DNA of 64,000 nucleotides from contig JAHLKF010000016.1 in NCBI GenBank assembly GCA_025558075.1, positions 248,001-312,000 on the forward strand. The letters run 5' to 3'. The number at the start of each line of letters is the position of its first letter. The first letter of the stretch is position 1. Origin of the DNA: Gaertneriomyces semiglobifer (Eukaryota > Chytridiomycota > Chytridiomycetes > Spizellomycetales > Spizellomycetaceae). Under the pieces are notes generated by a model, which was given only the letters and a program-made list of their open reading frames with translations, was not told the DNA's origin and did not search any database. This document shows, piece after piece, positions 1 to 12,913 of the stretch. The position numbers were made by a program, and so were the translations under genes.

Positions 1-2951
1 TGTTAAAGCGGAGTATGAAAACCTCGCTCCAATAACTGATTTCTGTCTTGTTGATGTAGAGAAACAAGGACAGGTAAATCATGATATGAGTCAAAGTTTG
101 GTCATTATTCAGATCCTCGAACTAACGTTCACCAACAGGGGCAATTGGTCGCTTGCTGTGGTGGTCACAAGGGTGGATCGTTGCGCATCATTCGCAGTGG
201 CATTGGAATCGAGATACTCGGCGCTCTGAGCGATGTACCTGAACTGAGCGGAATATGGTCTCTAAAGCCATCGTCAAATGCCGAGTAAGTCCGTTTTCGG
301 TCGCTGTAACGGCGGACACCGAAATTTCATCTAAAGATGGCCTGCCGTTAAGATCCCATAATGTCCTCGTTCTGTCATTTATATCGGAAACCCGGTTGCA
401 GACAACCGGGTCGGACGGGATACTAGGACCCATGGACGATTCCTCAACAGGATGCTTCATGGTGCAGGAGGCTACTCTCGCATGCTCTAATGTACTCATG
501 GACAAAGTGCTCCAGGTACAGTGATCACGGCAAGTGTCGTTCAAGTATAGCTAATGTACACTTATAATTTCCAGGTCACTCCATCCTCAGCGATGTTGAT
601 GACGGCCGATATGCAGACGGCAGTGTGTCATTGGAAACCACCTGTTGGTAGGCGTATCGCGCACGCATCAGTGAATGCCTGTCAACTGCTCCTTGCTCTT
701 GATGACGGGCACCTGCTTTACTTCGAGATTCAAGATTCCGCCCTCTTGGACGTAAGGTAGAGTTACTTAAATGCGCGTCTGAAGCCTTCAAGCATCGCCG
801 ACCATCCTTGTCAACCAGCCAACTTAATCAAGCAAATGAGGTGTCCTGTCTGAACATCGAGAGCGTGGATCAAAGCAACGAAAAGCACTCATCTTACGCA
901 TTAGTCGGTACTTGGAGGGATACGAGCGTACGACTATACTCTTTACCGGACTTGCGAGAGCTGCAGACGCTTTCATTCGGTAAACATGCACTCAGCCAAT
1001 CTGCGTTTACACGCACTCTAACAGGAATTGTATCAGATATGATACCACGATCAGTATTACTGATTACTTTCGACCACGTGCGCTATGGGATGGCCGGCCT
1101 TGGTAGGTGAACAAGAGATCTCCTCTCCGTACCCAGTGTTCTTGAACCGTATATTCCTGTAGGTGACGGATACTTGCACACGTTTGTGATTGGTGATAGT
1201 GCGGCGATTTCAAGCCAGCGAAAAGTCCCTTTAGGCAATGCACCTATCATTCTAAATAGTTTCGCCTCTGGGGGAGCACCACACGTCTTTGCATCATCCG
1301 ACCGCCCAACCGTCATACACAACAGCAATGGGAAGCTTGTCTTTTCTAATTTAAACTTGACGGTATGCACACTGACCCGCTGCAGAGTGTGACTTACACT
1401 GACGTGGTTAACTTCAAAGGAAGTATCACGAATGTGTCCGTTCAATTTTGAGGGCGAAGCTTTGGCTTTGATATCCGACGGGGCGCTAAAGATTGGCGCT
1501 ATTGAATCGGCGGAACGGCTGCATATCAAGAAAGTGCTTCTGGGAGAAACTGCTCGCCGAATAGCCTACAACGAGGAAAGCCGTACATTTGGAGTACTCA
1601 CTATAAAAACAGTTTTGGACGAAAATGGTGAAGAGGACGAGAAGCACTTCTTCAAAATTCTTGACGACCGCACTTTTGAGCGTAAGCAGATTGGACACCC
1701 AAATTTGGCGCGCTGGATCTGATCCATTTGCTTACCAGAGCTTGACGAGTTTGCTATGGGTCCCCTCGAGCACGTGCAGTCAATAATGTGTGTTACATTT
1801 CCTGAAGATTCCACAGCGTACTATTGCGTGGGAACGGCTCTTGTGCTACCAGTTGAGGAGGAGCCATCAAAAGGTCGACTGCTCCTGTTTTCCGTTACCG
1901 ATGAGCGTAAAATTCGGTTGATAGATGAACGAGAGACTGCGGGGTGCCCATATTGCATCAGCTTTATCAGCGGCAAACTGGTTGTAGGAATTAATAGCAA
2001 GGTGAGTAATCAACCTTGCTAGCGTTTCCGTGTTTTGAACTGAAGAGCCGCTGGTCAGGTCCAATTGTTCAGTTGGGTCCAGTCTGATGACAAAGGCAGT
2101 ATGTCCCTGGTCCCAGGAAAGATTCATTATGGAAACATTCTGGCATACACGATAGCGGTTCGCGGTGAATTTGTGCTTGTAGGCGACTTAATGAAGTCAG
2201 TATCGTTACTTCAATTCAAGCCGGCTACTCAGAGCCTTGACTTGATTGCACGGCACCCGGATACCAACTGGATGATGGCAGTAGAAGCAATTGATGACGA
2301 CAATTTCTTGGGCGCGGAAAACAGCCATAATTTGTTTGCCCTCCGCAAACAGAGTGAACTAGAAAGTGAAGAAGATAGCCGACGCTTAGCGGAAAATGGC
2401 GCCTATCACTTAGGCGATCTTGTAAATGTGATGAAACATGGTACCGTACAAGCGCTACCTGTTTGTGCGGGTTCTGCTTTTGCTAACAAACCATTCTGAT
2501 TGACAGGATCACTCGTGATGAAAATTCCGGGACACGAAGTAATTGCTACGCCAGTACTATTGTTCTGTACAGTCAAGGGGGGTATTGGCATCGTTGCCAC
2601 GTTAGAGGATGAGATGTTCCGCACCTTGCAGGATTTACAAGACAATATGCGAAAGTGTTGCAAAGGAGTCGGTGGCCTGTCACATGCGCAGTAAGTATTG
2701 AAGACAAGATCTTTGCAGCCCTAATTGCAGCCCTATTGACTGTCATTCTCAGGTGGCGACGTTTCAACAATGGCCGTCGCAGTCGAGAGTCTGAGAACTT
2801 CATTGACGGCGACTTGATCGAATCATTCCTGAATTTGCCTAGTGAGCAGCAGAAGGTGATTGTTGAGGGATCGCACCCGAAGTTGAAGAAATTACCCCAA
2901 GCCCTTGGGGAAGTGATCCAGATCGTCGAGGAGCTGTCCCGCTTACATTGA
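1..2951 (+). CDS. DDB1: DNA damage-binding protein 1 (DDB1), 5'-truncated by window edge
   Basis: DDB1 is the triple-beta-propeller adaptor of CUL4 ubiquitin ligases. It recruits DCAF receptors and acts in nucleotide-excision repair and chromatin control. Only the middle and C-terminal parts are here. The reading begins inside an exon at base 2 with a peptide close to the DDB1 segment ending VDVEKQGQ|GQLVACCGG; the first junction joins base 73 to base 139 across a GT-AG intron. Further exons give LRIIRSGIGI, HNVLVLSFISETR, LVGTWRDTSVRLYSLPDL, LGDGYLHTFVIGD and the CPSF-A region (ILAYTIAVRGEFVLVGDLM, HPDTNWMMAVEAIDDDNFLG). The C-terminus IQIVEELSRLH matches the conserved DDB1 end. About ten short introns interrupt it. 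Similarity to CPSF160/SF3B3 is expected, since all share the CPSF-A fold, but the motif order and C-terminus favour DDB1. Confidence 0.92.
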
Positions 2952-3223
2952 GGCATTTACGTGTGCATTAAATACTGATTCCGTCAGAATGCCTACTGAG
3001 CAAGCTTACTCAACACTGGTGGTTGCCTGCAGCTGAAACGAGACTACATAGGGTGTGGCCGTGTGGGCATATGTATGACATAAATGGTGACCAATCGGAT
3101 CGGAAGACGCAATTCATAGTATAGCGGCATACTAGGATAGCTCACAATATATATTCCTCAACAATTTAACGCTATCAGTGGTCTTATGCGGCTCGATGCG
3201 CATCATAACATTGAAGATGTAAT

Positions 3224-5833
3224 TCAGAGGTATGTCTCGAACGCAGCTGCATAATTGGGGGCGGCGTCTGCACCTCTGCGCACCGTGGTATCTTTGAAAG
3301 CGTCACCAATTGCATCTATGAAACTCGGACGTCGGCCACGCTGAGAGCCCCCACGTTTCGATGCGTCGAATGACGCACTCGCGGGAAACCCTCTCGGCGC
3401 CGATTGGTCCCTGGATATGTGAGTTATGACGTTCACGGTTGATGATTCCGCCACATAGGATGAGGATGACGGCCCTGAAGATGCGATGTAAGAATTCGCA
3501 ATTTGCGTCCTGCTTCCGGACGGTGTCGCATAAAAGCTGCCCGTGGTAAGCTGGGCTGTGTGATTCAACTGCGGTTCAGGCACGGCCTTAGGTTGGGCCA
3601 TGAACGCTGCAAGCCCAGACTGTGAAGGCTGTCGCGATCCTCCAAAAGCACCCAAGACCGGTCTTTGTAAACCGGCCTCAACCAAAGCAGGAGCGTCCGA
3701 TTGCAAGGACGATGCTTGAAATGTCTGCATCGACGGCCGCCGGCTGGACGCGAAAGCCCCCAACGGCTTCGGGCCAGTCGAAGAGCGACGCATAACTCCT
3801 GTTGCCCCTGCAGTCGCTTGCGAGGCAGAATATCCACGCACATCGTCCATGGGCGGAGCTGATGGTGACACCCCAGACACTGCGAAGCTATCAAGATCTG
3901 CCACCGCCGACTGAACCATCTCATCAAGTGCTTCAAGCCTCCAACTGGCCGACGGTTGAGCACCCGGTAGACTGGTAACGCTCGTGCGTGTCGGTTGAGC
4001 ACCCGGTACAGTGGTAACGCTCGTGCGTTCCCTAGGCTTGTCATAGACAGCCTGATACTCTTCCGGAATGGGTGTGTGGAACGATGATGCTCTCGTCCTC
4101 CCTTGCGCGGACTTCACCGATGTGTATGCACCAATACTGTTATCGCTTCCTTCCTCAGAGCGTCTGCTGCTCATAGCACTGGAATAGTCCGGCGGCTGCC
4201 CGTAACTGGCTATTCCCTGCGACATCTGTGCATTGTTAGCTTCAACGCTTTTGCGGGTAGTCGCTGCAGATTGAACCGCTGTTGTTGCTTCCTCTGCTAC
4301 ACCTTTAAGGGCGAGATATTTGGCACGCAATGCAAGGTTGTGTATCATGGGTGCTTGCGGGGTGTAGAGCTTGAGTTTCTTCTGCTTGTCATTCTCTTTC
4401 CAACGTAGAATGATGCGATCTGATGAATTCTTCACGACTACATCGTCCCATTGTTTAGCAAAGGCATATCCCTAAAGTGAATACACACATTAGCAAATTG
4501 CTTGGGTATGCTCGGCATGGAGGTAACGTACATTCTTGTCTTGATCGAGCACAACACAGCCGTCAGTGCTGATGCCAACCTGCCATCTTTGCAGCCGGAA
4601 TTCAAAAAATCCTGCTGGCGGGCGATCTTTGCAACATGGGAAAAACGCACATCCATAGCATGCCCACTCCCTGGCATACTCTAGGTACCTAGAACCATCA
4701 TCATGTCGGTAAATTTCAAATGCGTAGCCACCAACATCATAACATGGCTTCTTACGCTTGTCGCAGCGCCGCCGGCTCTTTTCCTGCATGCTTGGAATGT
4801 TCACTACGAATAGCCGTCTCCCATTCTCCCGGCTTACGCTCATCATGCAACCTAGCTGGGATCAATGTTTTCCAAAAATCGTTGTTGCTAATTGAAACGT
4901 CAGTGTCGAGCAAAATTCTAAGTCGCCTGACAGGCATAACCTACAGCAAGTATCCATCCGGGTGACGTGCGCGGTCGTAGCTTCCAGAAACAAGCGACGT
5001 TTGAATGCCAGCCAGAATGATAGCGTCCTCCACGGTACAGACATATCGACCCGTCATAATATTGCGCTTTGCCTAGAGCAGGCAGTAAGTTAGTCACATC
5101 GGACACAGGGGCATCTGTGGCTGATAATACTACCTCGCCGTACAGCAAGCGCACTGTTGGATCGTGAGTAACCAGACGCTCAACCCGTTTAGTGAGCGTG
5201 GCCTCCCTACGGTAAACGAACCAATGACGGTTGATCGGGTGATTGGGATCAATCGCTTCAGGGTAATGGGTATAGTTCAAGACACTAAAAGTCAGGCGAT
5301 TAGTCTCTTGTCCGGGTGAAATAGCTAGCTATATATGGACGACGTACAGGGTATTCCACTTATTCATTATAGAAAAAATGTCCAAATCCGGCCGTATTTG
5401 CAGTTCTAAAGACCAAGCTGAAATGAGCCACCACCTCCAGTGTATGCGGTAAACCTGCCTTACCAAGATCCTTCGACACTACCCACAGTGCAAACATGGA
5501 TCGGCAGTCTGGGTGCACCCCCTCCCTCTCCGCAATGATGTCGCAAACTTTCTGGCCTGGTAAAGTGCCGGCAGGAAACTTGGCATTGAAATCATGTTCT
5601 GCGTCTCCGTTCAAGATGCGAACTCGAATGGTAACAAATTCCGAGCCATCGTCAGGTTTTATATGCCTCTGCAGCGGAGGTTGCCATTGTGCCTCTCTAG
5701 CGGCCTCGGGTGCTGTTTCGATAACCTGCTTGGCAGGGTTACGACGTTGAAGCGCTTGTTGCTGCTCAAGCAGTAAAGGGTTTGAGGGTTGCCTGTCTAG
5801 CTTGTTCTTCTTACTCTTTTTAAAAACTCCCAT
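3224..5833 (-). CDS. FERM-domain protein with long low-complexity C-terminal tail
   Basis: FERM modules link membrane proteins or lipids to the cortex. All three lobes can be assembled on the minus strand. F1 (5464-5833 joined to 5348-5405) begins MGVFKKSKKNK and contains MFALWVVSKDL|ELQIRPDLD. F2 (5134-5284, then from 5072) has HWFVYRREATLTKRVERLV, LLYGE|AKRNIMTGRYVC and EDAIILAGIQTSLVSG. The linker (RLHDERKPGEWE..KHAG) is typical before F3. The F3/PH-like lobe has CYGCAFFPC, FRLQRWQVGISTDG and KKLKLYTPQAPMIHNLALRA. After about position 4290 the last exon encodes some 350 Ser/Ala/Pro/Gln-rich residues with two near-identical GAQPTRTSVT-type repeats and no visible domain. The lobes look closest to metazoan FRMD8/KRIT1-type FERM proteins; that assignment is inference. 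It shares a 442-bp upstream region with the divergent cyclase gene. Confidence 0.82.
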
Positions 5834-6275
5834 TTTTCCACTATGCCCCGGCGGAGTTCAAATTTTACACAGCTGCAATTTATCTTCCCTTATAACTACA
5901 ACAAGCTTCAGTTTCGTTCAGGAAATATATACGATGCTTTCGACGTCAACCACGGCTGCGTTGAAGGGAGTAGAAAAGAAAAGTTCTATATTTGGCACTG
6001 GATTCAAGGAGTAGGTCAGTCAACGATTCTCTATTGACTGGATTGATGAAAATAGAACACATCATATCACCGGCATCTATGTAGTTCCGGATGGAACTAT
6101 CCCCCGGCGGTGGTTTGTTGTAGGAAGGTCACCAGGAACCCAAGGGGAGCACACGCTACACTTAGTAAATACAAGCGCAACTTCGACAAACAGCGAAGGC
6201 GCTTACGGTTTGACTTAACTAGTGCAAACTCCGAAGAACCCCAATATTGGGATCATGACACATCATTAGCTCCGT
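5834..6275. promoter_or_regulatory. Divergent intergenic region (FERM gene / soluble cyclase)
   Basis: This 442-bp gap separates the start codons of the minus-strand FERM gene and the plus-strand cyclase, so it must hold both promoters and 5' leaders. Short plus-strand frames near 5843-6037 and 6110-6376 lack family similarity. The second overlaps the chosen cyclase start in another frame, so it could be an upstream ORF or an upstream exon. No clear TATA element was identified. Confidence 0.5.
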
Positions 6276-9200
6276 ATGCCTACAATAACCGACTCGCTCA
6301 CCTTCTGGAACCGCTCGCACGATTCAGTTCCAAGCACAACAGCTCCGAAGCTCGAATCCATCCGACGAGATTATAATCGAAAGGGGTCTGCAGCGACTGC
6401 CTCGAGCAGCACAGAGGCCATGGACAGACGACTAAACGCAATGGACATACAGGCGCCTCCGCCGCACTGGGCGCAGCGGAGCGGGAGTGATGGACGACGA
6501 CGAGGGCAAAGACACAGGAGAGGGGTACATGAGCTGGGAGCGTCCAGGATGCAGATTGGAGCGAGTAGGGGCACATTGACGGGAATGGGTGCCGGCGGAG
6601 CCAATATAGATGGGATACCGGAACTCAAGGAGAGATTGCCGTCAGTGGGTCCACCAGGATTTGGGTCAACGGATAACTTATTCTCGTTTCATAATAATGT
6701 GGAAGAACAATTCCTGGCCCAACCGGTTCAGTTTGAGCACATCGTACCGAATTTCATTTCGAAGCATGTTCGAAATTGGTGTGATCGACGGGCGAAATCT
6801 CAGTCATCCTTGGATGGGCCGAATGGCGCAATGGGGACATTTCAGAATGTTGTTCCTGGCGTGGGCATGTCGTCTGTATTAGGTGGACGCGCATCGATGA
6901 TAGGAATTGTTTCACCACCGTCGCCTAGCCAAGTCAATGACGAGTTTGAGACGCATGGGATAAAGCCGGAATGTGTCCCAAGCGCCGAGGAAGGGTTTGC
7001 CGCCGTGGTTATGGCGGATGTGAGTGGGTACTCTGGGCTAACGTCGACGTTGGCTGAACGAGGACCAATTGGTGCAGAAATACTGGGTAGAACGATGAAA
7101 GGCTATTTAGACAAGGTTGGTTGATCGGCTCGCGAGCGGATACCCTGTCAATTCAGCTAACGGATGACTGGTATGTAGATTATACAAACCATACTATTAC
7201 ACGGCGGTGACATCGTGAAATTTGCGGGTAAGCGACCTGAACAAACTCATGTTACACTGGTTTCGTATTTCTTATCAAGAAGTGCTCCACAGGTGACGCT
7301 GTTATTTTTTATTGGAAAGTGGACCCTTCCTCTGGCGCCCTCAACGACGATATTCTCAAAGGCGAACTCGTCCTCAAGGCGTCCTACTGCTGCATGGATC
7401 TGTTAAATAATCTGGGCACGTATGCAATTGATATACCCGACTGCGCAACCAACATGCTCCGCATCCATTTGGGAATTGGCGCAGGCACAATATATGATGT
7501 ACATGTGGGTGGAAACGAACGATGGGAGCATTTCATCGCAGGAGATGCAGTGAATCAACTTTCACATGTGTTAGACTTGGCCAAAGCGGGTAAGCGCATC
7601 AAATTTAAGGGCTTTCAGTTTCAGATTCCTAAACGGTGGCTGATTGGTTCGTTCATCATTTTAACAGGACAATTGGCCATGTCTCATCAAGCTCTCCGAG
7701 CGATTTCCAGCATTGTAGATGTGGACAGTCTGATCATTGGGGACTACGATAAACGCTGTATTATTCTCGCTGGTCTCGAGCACGCACGCCGAAAAGTACC
7801 TCCCCCCACACCTCCAGAGAACGACGAACTTCAACTATGGGATATTGTACCGCCAGCAGTCAATGTCGAGCTCTACCGCTGGTTCATCAACGAAAGTGCA
7901 TTATTCAAACTCCAGGCGGATATCAACCAATCGCGTCTGTTCCGGATGGAGTCTGGGTTGAACGAGTTATTGAGTTTGTACGAGCTGCGACAGGTCACAA
8001 CGGTTTTCATACGAATTGGGTCGTTGAGACGATGGGAGACGCCTGCAATGCTAGCGGAAGCTCAGGAAGCTATGCGGACAGTACAAGAGGCGATAGCAAA
8101 ATACGAAGGGAGTTTGAGACAGTTTCACGTGGATGAAAAGGGGGCAGTTATTTTATGTTTTTTTGGATTGCCGCCATTGGCGCACGAAAATGATGCGAGT
8201 TTTGGAATAAAGGCTGCGTTGGACGTGTTGGGGAATTTTGAAGGGCTGTTTGATGACTTTTCCATTGGGATCACAACGGGGGTCGTCAGCATCGGGGGAG
8301 TGGGCAACGGGATCAGAACAGAGTATGCTGTGGTATGTCATTTGATTTCTGGTCAGGTCGTGAGTATGTCGTCTGAATCGTTCGACTGATGTGTTGCTTT
8401 TTGAAAATCCTTAGATGGGAGACTCCATTAATATGGCCGCACGCCTCATGTGCCACCACGAAGCGAAACAATCGCTCCTTTGCGACGAGCGGTCCTTCAA
8501 TCTCTGCGAACAAGAATTCCTCTTTGAACGACTCGGCGAAACCAAAGTCAAAGGCAAAGCGAAGCCCATTGCGATTTTCCGACCGAAAGCGGCTCGCCCT
8601 GATGCCGCACAGAAAACGCGAACCTCTTCAACGTTGAAACCAGCAATGAAGGGACATCTGATAGGACGAGTGCAGGAAAAAGCCGCGATCAAACAGGCGT
8701 TGCAGAGCCATTCAAGAGACGAAGATGCGTCCTTGTTGATTTTGGAGGCGGATGGTGGGCAGGGGTTGTCGACGTTGGTTGATTACGTGCAGGTGGAGGC
8801 AGCGAAAGAGGGCTGTTGTGTATGGTAAGTCTTGCTCTTGGCACGCTGGGAATAACGTTCATTTGATTAACCTGGCGACCTCAATATAGTACGGGTGGCG
8901 GAACCGAAATGGAAAAGGCAACCTCTTTTTACTGTTTTCGTGACATTGTTTCCGAGCTCCTCAATATCCTCAACGAAGCCGAAGCCGACAACAGTGGCCT
9001 GCTACGTGTAAAACCCAAACCCATTCCCGCAGAGGTACAGGTCGAAGAAGAACCGGCCTTGGAACCATCACCGTCACAAATGCAGAACCGATCACCAACG
9101 GCGAAACGCGACTTATGGAGCGTTGTTACGCGATCATCGCGAAAGAGTATCGCTGCACATACAATGGAGGATGAGCGGAAACGGTTGATGAGCCATAGAC

Positions 9201-12200
9201 CGAGTGTAAATGGAAATATGGGATCGATAATGGACATGCCGAGAACGGCGTCACTTGGGAGTACGGCGTTACCCAATGCAGGGGCGCGAGGGAACGGAAA
9301 TTTGGAACAGCAACAACAGCAACAGCAGCCGCCGCAAAGTAGCAACGGCGGTGGTATATTTAGCTCTACCACATTACCACGAGCTTTACGAAGACGACCT
9401 ACGCAAGTGGATGAGCGGTTACTAGAGGATGTACCGCCGGTGCCAGCCATACCCACGCTTCCCAAATTGCCGTCGCAAGGGGAAGGAGTGGACACGGATG
9501 GTAGTGCGATGACCAGCGTGACCAGCGAAGTCGTGCGCGAATCGACGTACGAACCCAACGGCATGCCGACCATTGACGATACATCCAACACCGACCTCGC
9601 CGACCGAAAGTTCTCAGTCACCCGGCCTTCAGCCATCATCACTGCATCAGGCACACTTGAAACTACCGCCGATGGGGCGGGACTGGAAGGCAGCACGCCA
9701 ACCACCCCCGCTGACCAACTTGGGTTCTGCGAAAAAGCCAAATTGGGAATGACGAAACTGAACACGAGTCACTCCATGGCGAACCTGTTTGAGCTCATCG
9801 TGCCCCATGAGTTTCACAACCTCCCCTCATCCACGCGAAATAACGTGGGTGCAGGCGGTGCAGGGCCCAGCAGTAGTGGATTCGACCCGTTGACGGTGAT
9901 CTCTTCTCAATATGCGAGTAAACTGCGTGTCAGCCAATTAAGCGATCTACTCACACACATCATCAACGCTATTTCGGCTTCGAACCCCATGGCGCTTGTG
10001 TTGCAAGAAGCGCAATGGTTAGATAACTCCTCTTGGGATTTATTATGGGACATTATCAACGCATGCCACAAAGTCGTCGTGTTCATTTTCACGCGACCCG
10101 AGAGTTACATCGAAAACGAAGAGTGCAAAGCCATGCTCCACAAATTCAAGCGTCTTCCACGTGCTACATCCATTGCAATGGGTGGACTGACAGTGTCCGA
10201 GACCAAGGAGATGATCAAAAGCATGTTCGGCACGATCGTCAGTGACGTAGGAGCCCACCTCGCACAAAAGATCCATGATCGGACCGGTGGGAATCCGTTA
10301 TACATCCAATCACTGGTGGTCGCCCTACGCGAGGCGGGACAATTGCGCGTAGACGAACTGGGGAACCTCACGATTGTCGGTGCGGCAGAGAAGAGTGGGT
10401 TTGATATTGAACATATGGTGTTGGGGTACGACCTCCAAAGCATCATTCTGGCGCAGTTTGATCGACTTGATAGGATCTTTCAGTTGTTTCTAAAAGTCGC
10501 TGCCGTGTTGGGACAGCGGTTTCTGGTGGATGATGTGATGTATTTCCTATCGGATCTTCCGGGCGTGAAAGAGTTGTTCAAGCGACAGATTGCGAAAAAG
10601 GTAGATACGATGGATAAGTACGGGTTTCTCCAACGTGTTGAAGCGGATGGAAACATTGGAAGCGGCGCAGGAGAGGCTAGTGTCCTGCACTACCAATTCA
10701 AATCCGTCATGGTGCGCAATTGTATCTACTCCATGATGGTGCTCTCCCAACGACAACAACTGCATCTCATTGTCGCATTGTATTATGAGAAGAAGATCAA
10801 GCAGAACGAGGATAACCGCCACCGATTACTGATCCCATTGTTTGAACACTACATGGAAGCGGGAGATAACTACCGTATGAAAAAGATCAAGTATCTGAGC
10901 GAGGTCGCGCACTATTATCACGACCATCATTGGCCGGTGGAGACGATCAAGCATTACTTGATGTTGATGCAGACCGCCGAAGCCGTTCAAGCCGACACGG
11001 GACAGATCTTTTTCGATCACGTCAAAGTGGCAGGATGGTATCGTGAGTTGGGGGAAGCCTATTTCTGGAAAGGCGACACCGAGACCGCGGAACGGCATTT
11101 ACAAGAGAGTCTGTGGTTGTTGGGGTACAAGGTCCCGCAAACCTCGTTGAGTTTGTGGTGGCGTGTCCGGAAAGAGATGAGCGCACGGTCATTCTATAAT
11201 TATGGAGTGATGAATAATGATTCGTCGGCGAGTTACCTCCCGTTTGCGCATTTGTTGTCGCATAAGAAGGACGGTGATGGGAAAAAGGACACGAGTGCCT
11301 CGAGTATCGGTGGAGTCAGCAAGTTCTTTTTCGATACGAACCGGAGGGCGACGGGAGGGAGTAGTGGGAACAGTATTGAGCCCCAATCAACGGGTGGGGC
11401 GGGAGGAACGAGTGGAGGGTTGGCGAGTCCGTCAGGGAATGTACTTTCCATGGACAGTTCGGGGGCGGTAGCGAGATCCACCCAAGTCTCTGCCAATGCG
11501 TCGGGATGTTCGTTTACTCCCGGCGGCGCGAACCCGAGTCACCTTCCATTACCATCTACCCAGCAAGACACATCGGAGCTGGATCTCCGAGAACTCATTT
11601 CCAAAGACCCGAAAATGGAACTCCTCCACAACGTACGACTGTGTTACTTGACGCTCGCTCAAATCTATTTGCAGACGGACCAACCGAAACATCATAAATA
11701 CTGTGTCATCAAGGGGTTGAATATCTCGGAACAGTTTCCGAGGACGGGGTTATATGGCCGGTTTATGGCCATGGCTGGGGCAAGGTTCTGGATGCATGCC
11801 CGACGAAGAAACACGGCACTACGGTACCTCGAAGCCGCGACGAAATACGAACGAACCAACGGGGACGTCACAAACGCCACCTACACCACCCAACACATTA
11901 CACAAACGCTCTTCTTGATGGGTGTATGGAAAGTGAGTATCGACAAACTCGAACTGCTGATTAGTCTTTGCACGTTATCAGGGGACTTTGCATCACGGGA
12001 GAACGCGCTTCGCACGAAGAGTATCCAGCTATTCATCACTGGTCCACGATCATCATCGTTACATACCGCCCGGGAACTGTACGGGCTCAGTGTGCAAGAA
12101 GATCACTGGTTGGGCAAGTTCTGGGGGTTATGGTTGATTGTCGCTAACCTCCTGGACCTCTCTGCGTCCACTCCTTCCTCACCCAACCCTCCCACCGGCC

Positions 12201-12913
12201 GTCCCGTCTCAATGATATTCTCACCCACCACCTCCCTCCTCCCCGGCGGTCCCAACCGTCCCGTCGATCTCATGACCGAACTCACCGAGAATTTCGAAGC
12301 CTGGCAAAAAGTCATGGGCGAGATACCCAGTAAATACAAAGAACTCAAACACCTCCGGGTGCTCGAACTGGGTTTACTCTCGAAATACGAACTCCGCATG
12401 GGCCGACCCGTGAACTCGATCGAACTCGCCACAGAACTGTACGGGTTACTCAAAGACCTCATGCAACCCCCCATCATCACCACCACATCCTGGATCCCCA
12501 CATTGGGGATCTTTCTCGCCCTCCGTTCGTTTTTTGTGGCGTATGATAATGGATGGATATCCGATCGGGCGGTGCAAACTGCCGTGCGCAAGTTTTGTCG
12601 GTTGTGTTGCAAGTGGTTGTCCAAGATTACGTATTGGTGTATGGCGGAACCCTTGCGTCGCATTGTCGAGTCGTTGGCGTGTCTGTGTTCGAATCGGAAG
12701 TGGTCGGCGGTCAAGGCGTTGAAGGCTGGGTTGGATATTAAGGATGTGGATGATATTGTGGTGGTGTCGGCGGTGTTGCATATGTTGGTGGGACGACATG
12801 AGGAACGACGGCCGGATGGACGGGATCATTTGGGGACGGCTCGTACTATGTTTAGGATGTTGGGTGCGACGTATGAGATGGAACGGACCGAGGTGGAAGG
12901 GAACAAGATTTGA
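6276..12913 (+). CDS. Soluble adenylyl cyclase (ADCY10-type): two class III cyclase domains plus AAA/NTPase region
   Basis: Makes cAMP from ATP; in animals this family is bicarbonate- and calcium-stimulated and acts in cilia and sperm. Six exons (6276-7115, 7179-7227, 7293-7589, 7668-8332, 8415-8824, 8890-12913) join in frame to 2094 codons. C1 carries both metal-binding aspartates: D248 in MADVSGYSGLT and D298 in GGDIVKFAGDAVIFYW, the latter created exactly across the 7228-7292 intron. The Lys of DIVKFAGD, contacting substrate and bicarbonate in animal sAC, is kept. C2 (SIGITTGVVSIGG, TEYAV|MGDSINMAARLM) lacks the first metal Asp, as in pseudo-symmetric cyclases. An NTPase region follows (GRVQEKAAIKQAL, ILEADGGQGLSTLV), with a Ser/Gln/Pro-rich insert around 9050-9900 and a long helical TPR-like C-terminus. 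Intron 7590-7667 is 78 nt and stop-free. ATG 6276 is the first in-frame start; an upstream exon cannot be excluded. Confidence 0.93.

Noticed and set aside
9399..12714. Several antisense ORFs opposite the cyclase
   Set aside because: Mirror frames of a real exon with no independent similarity.
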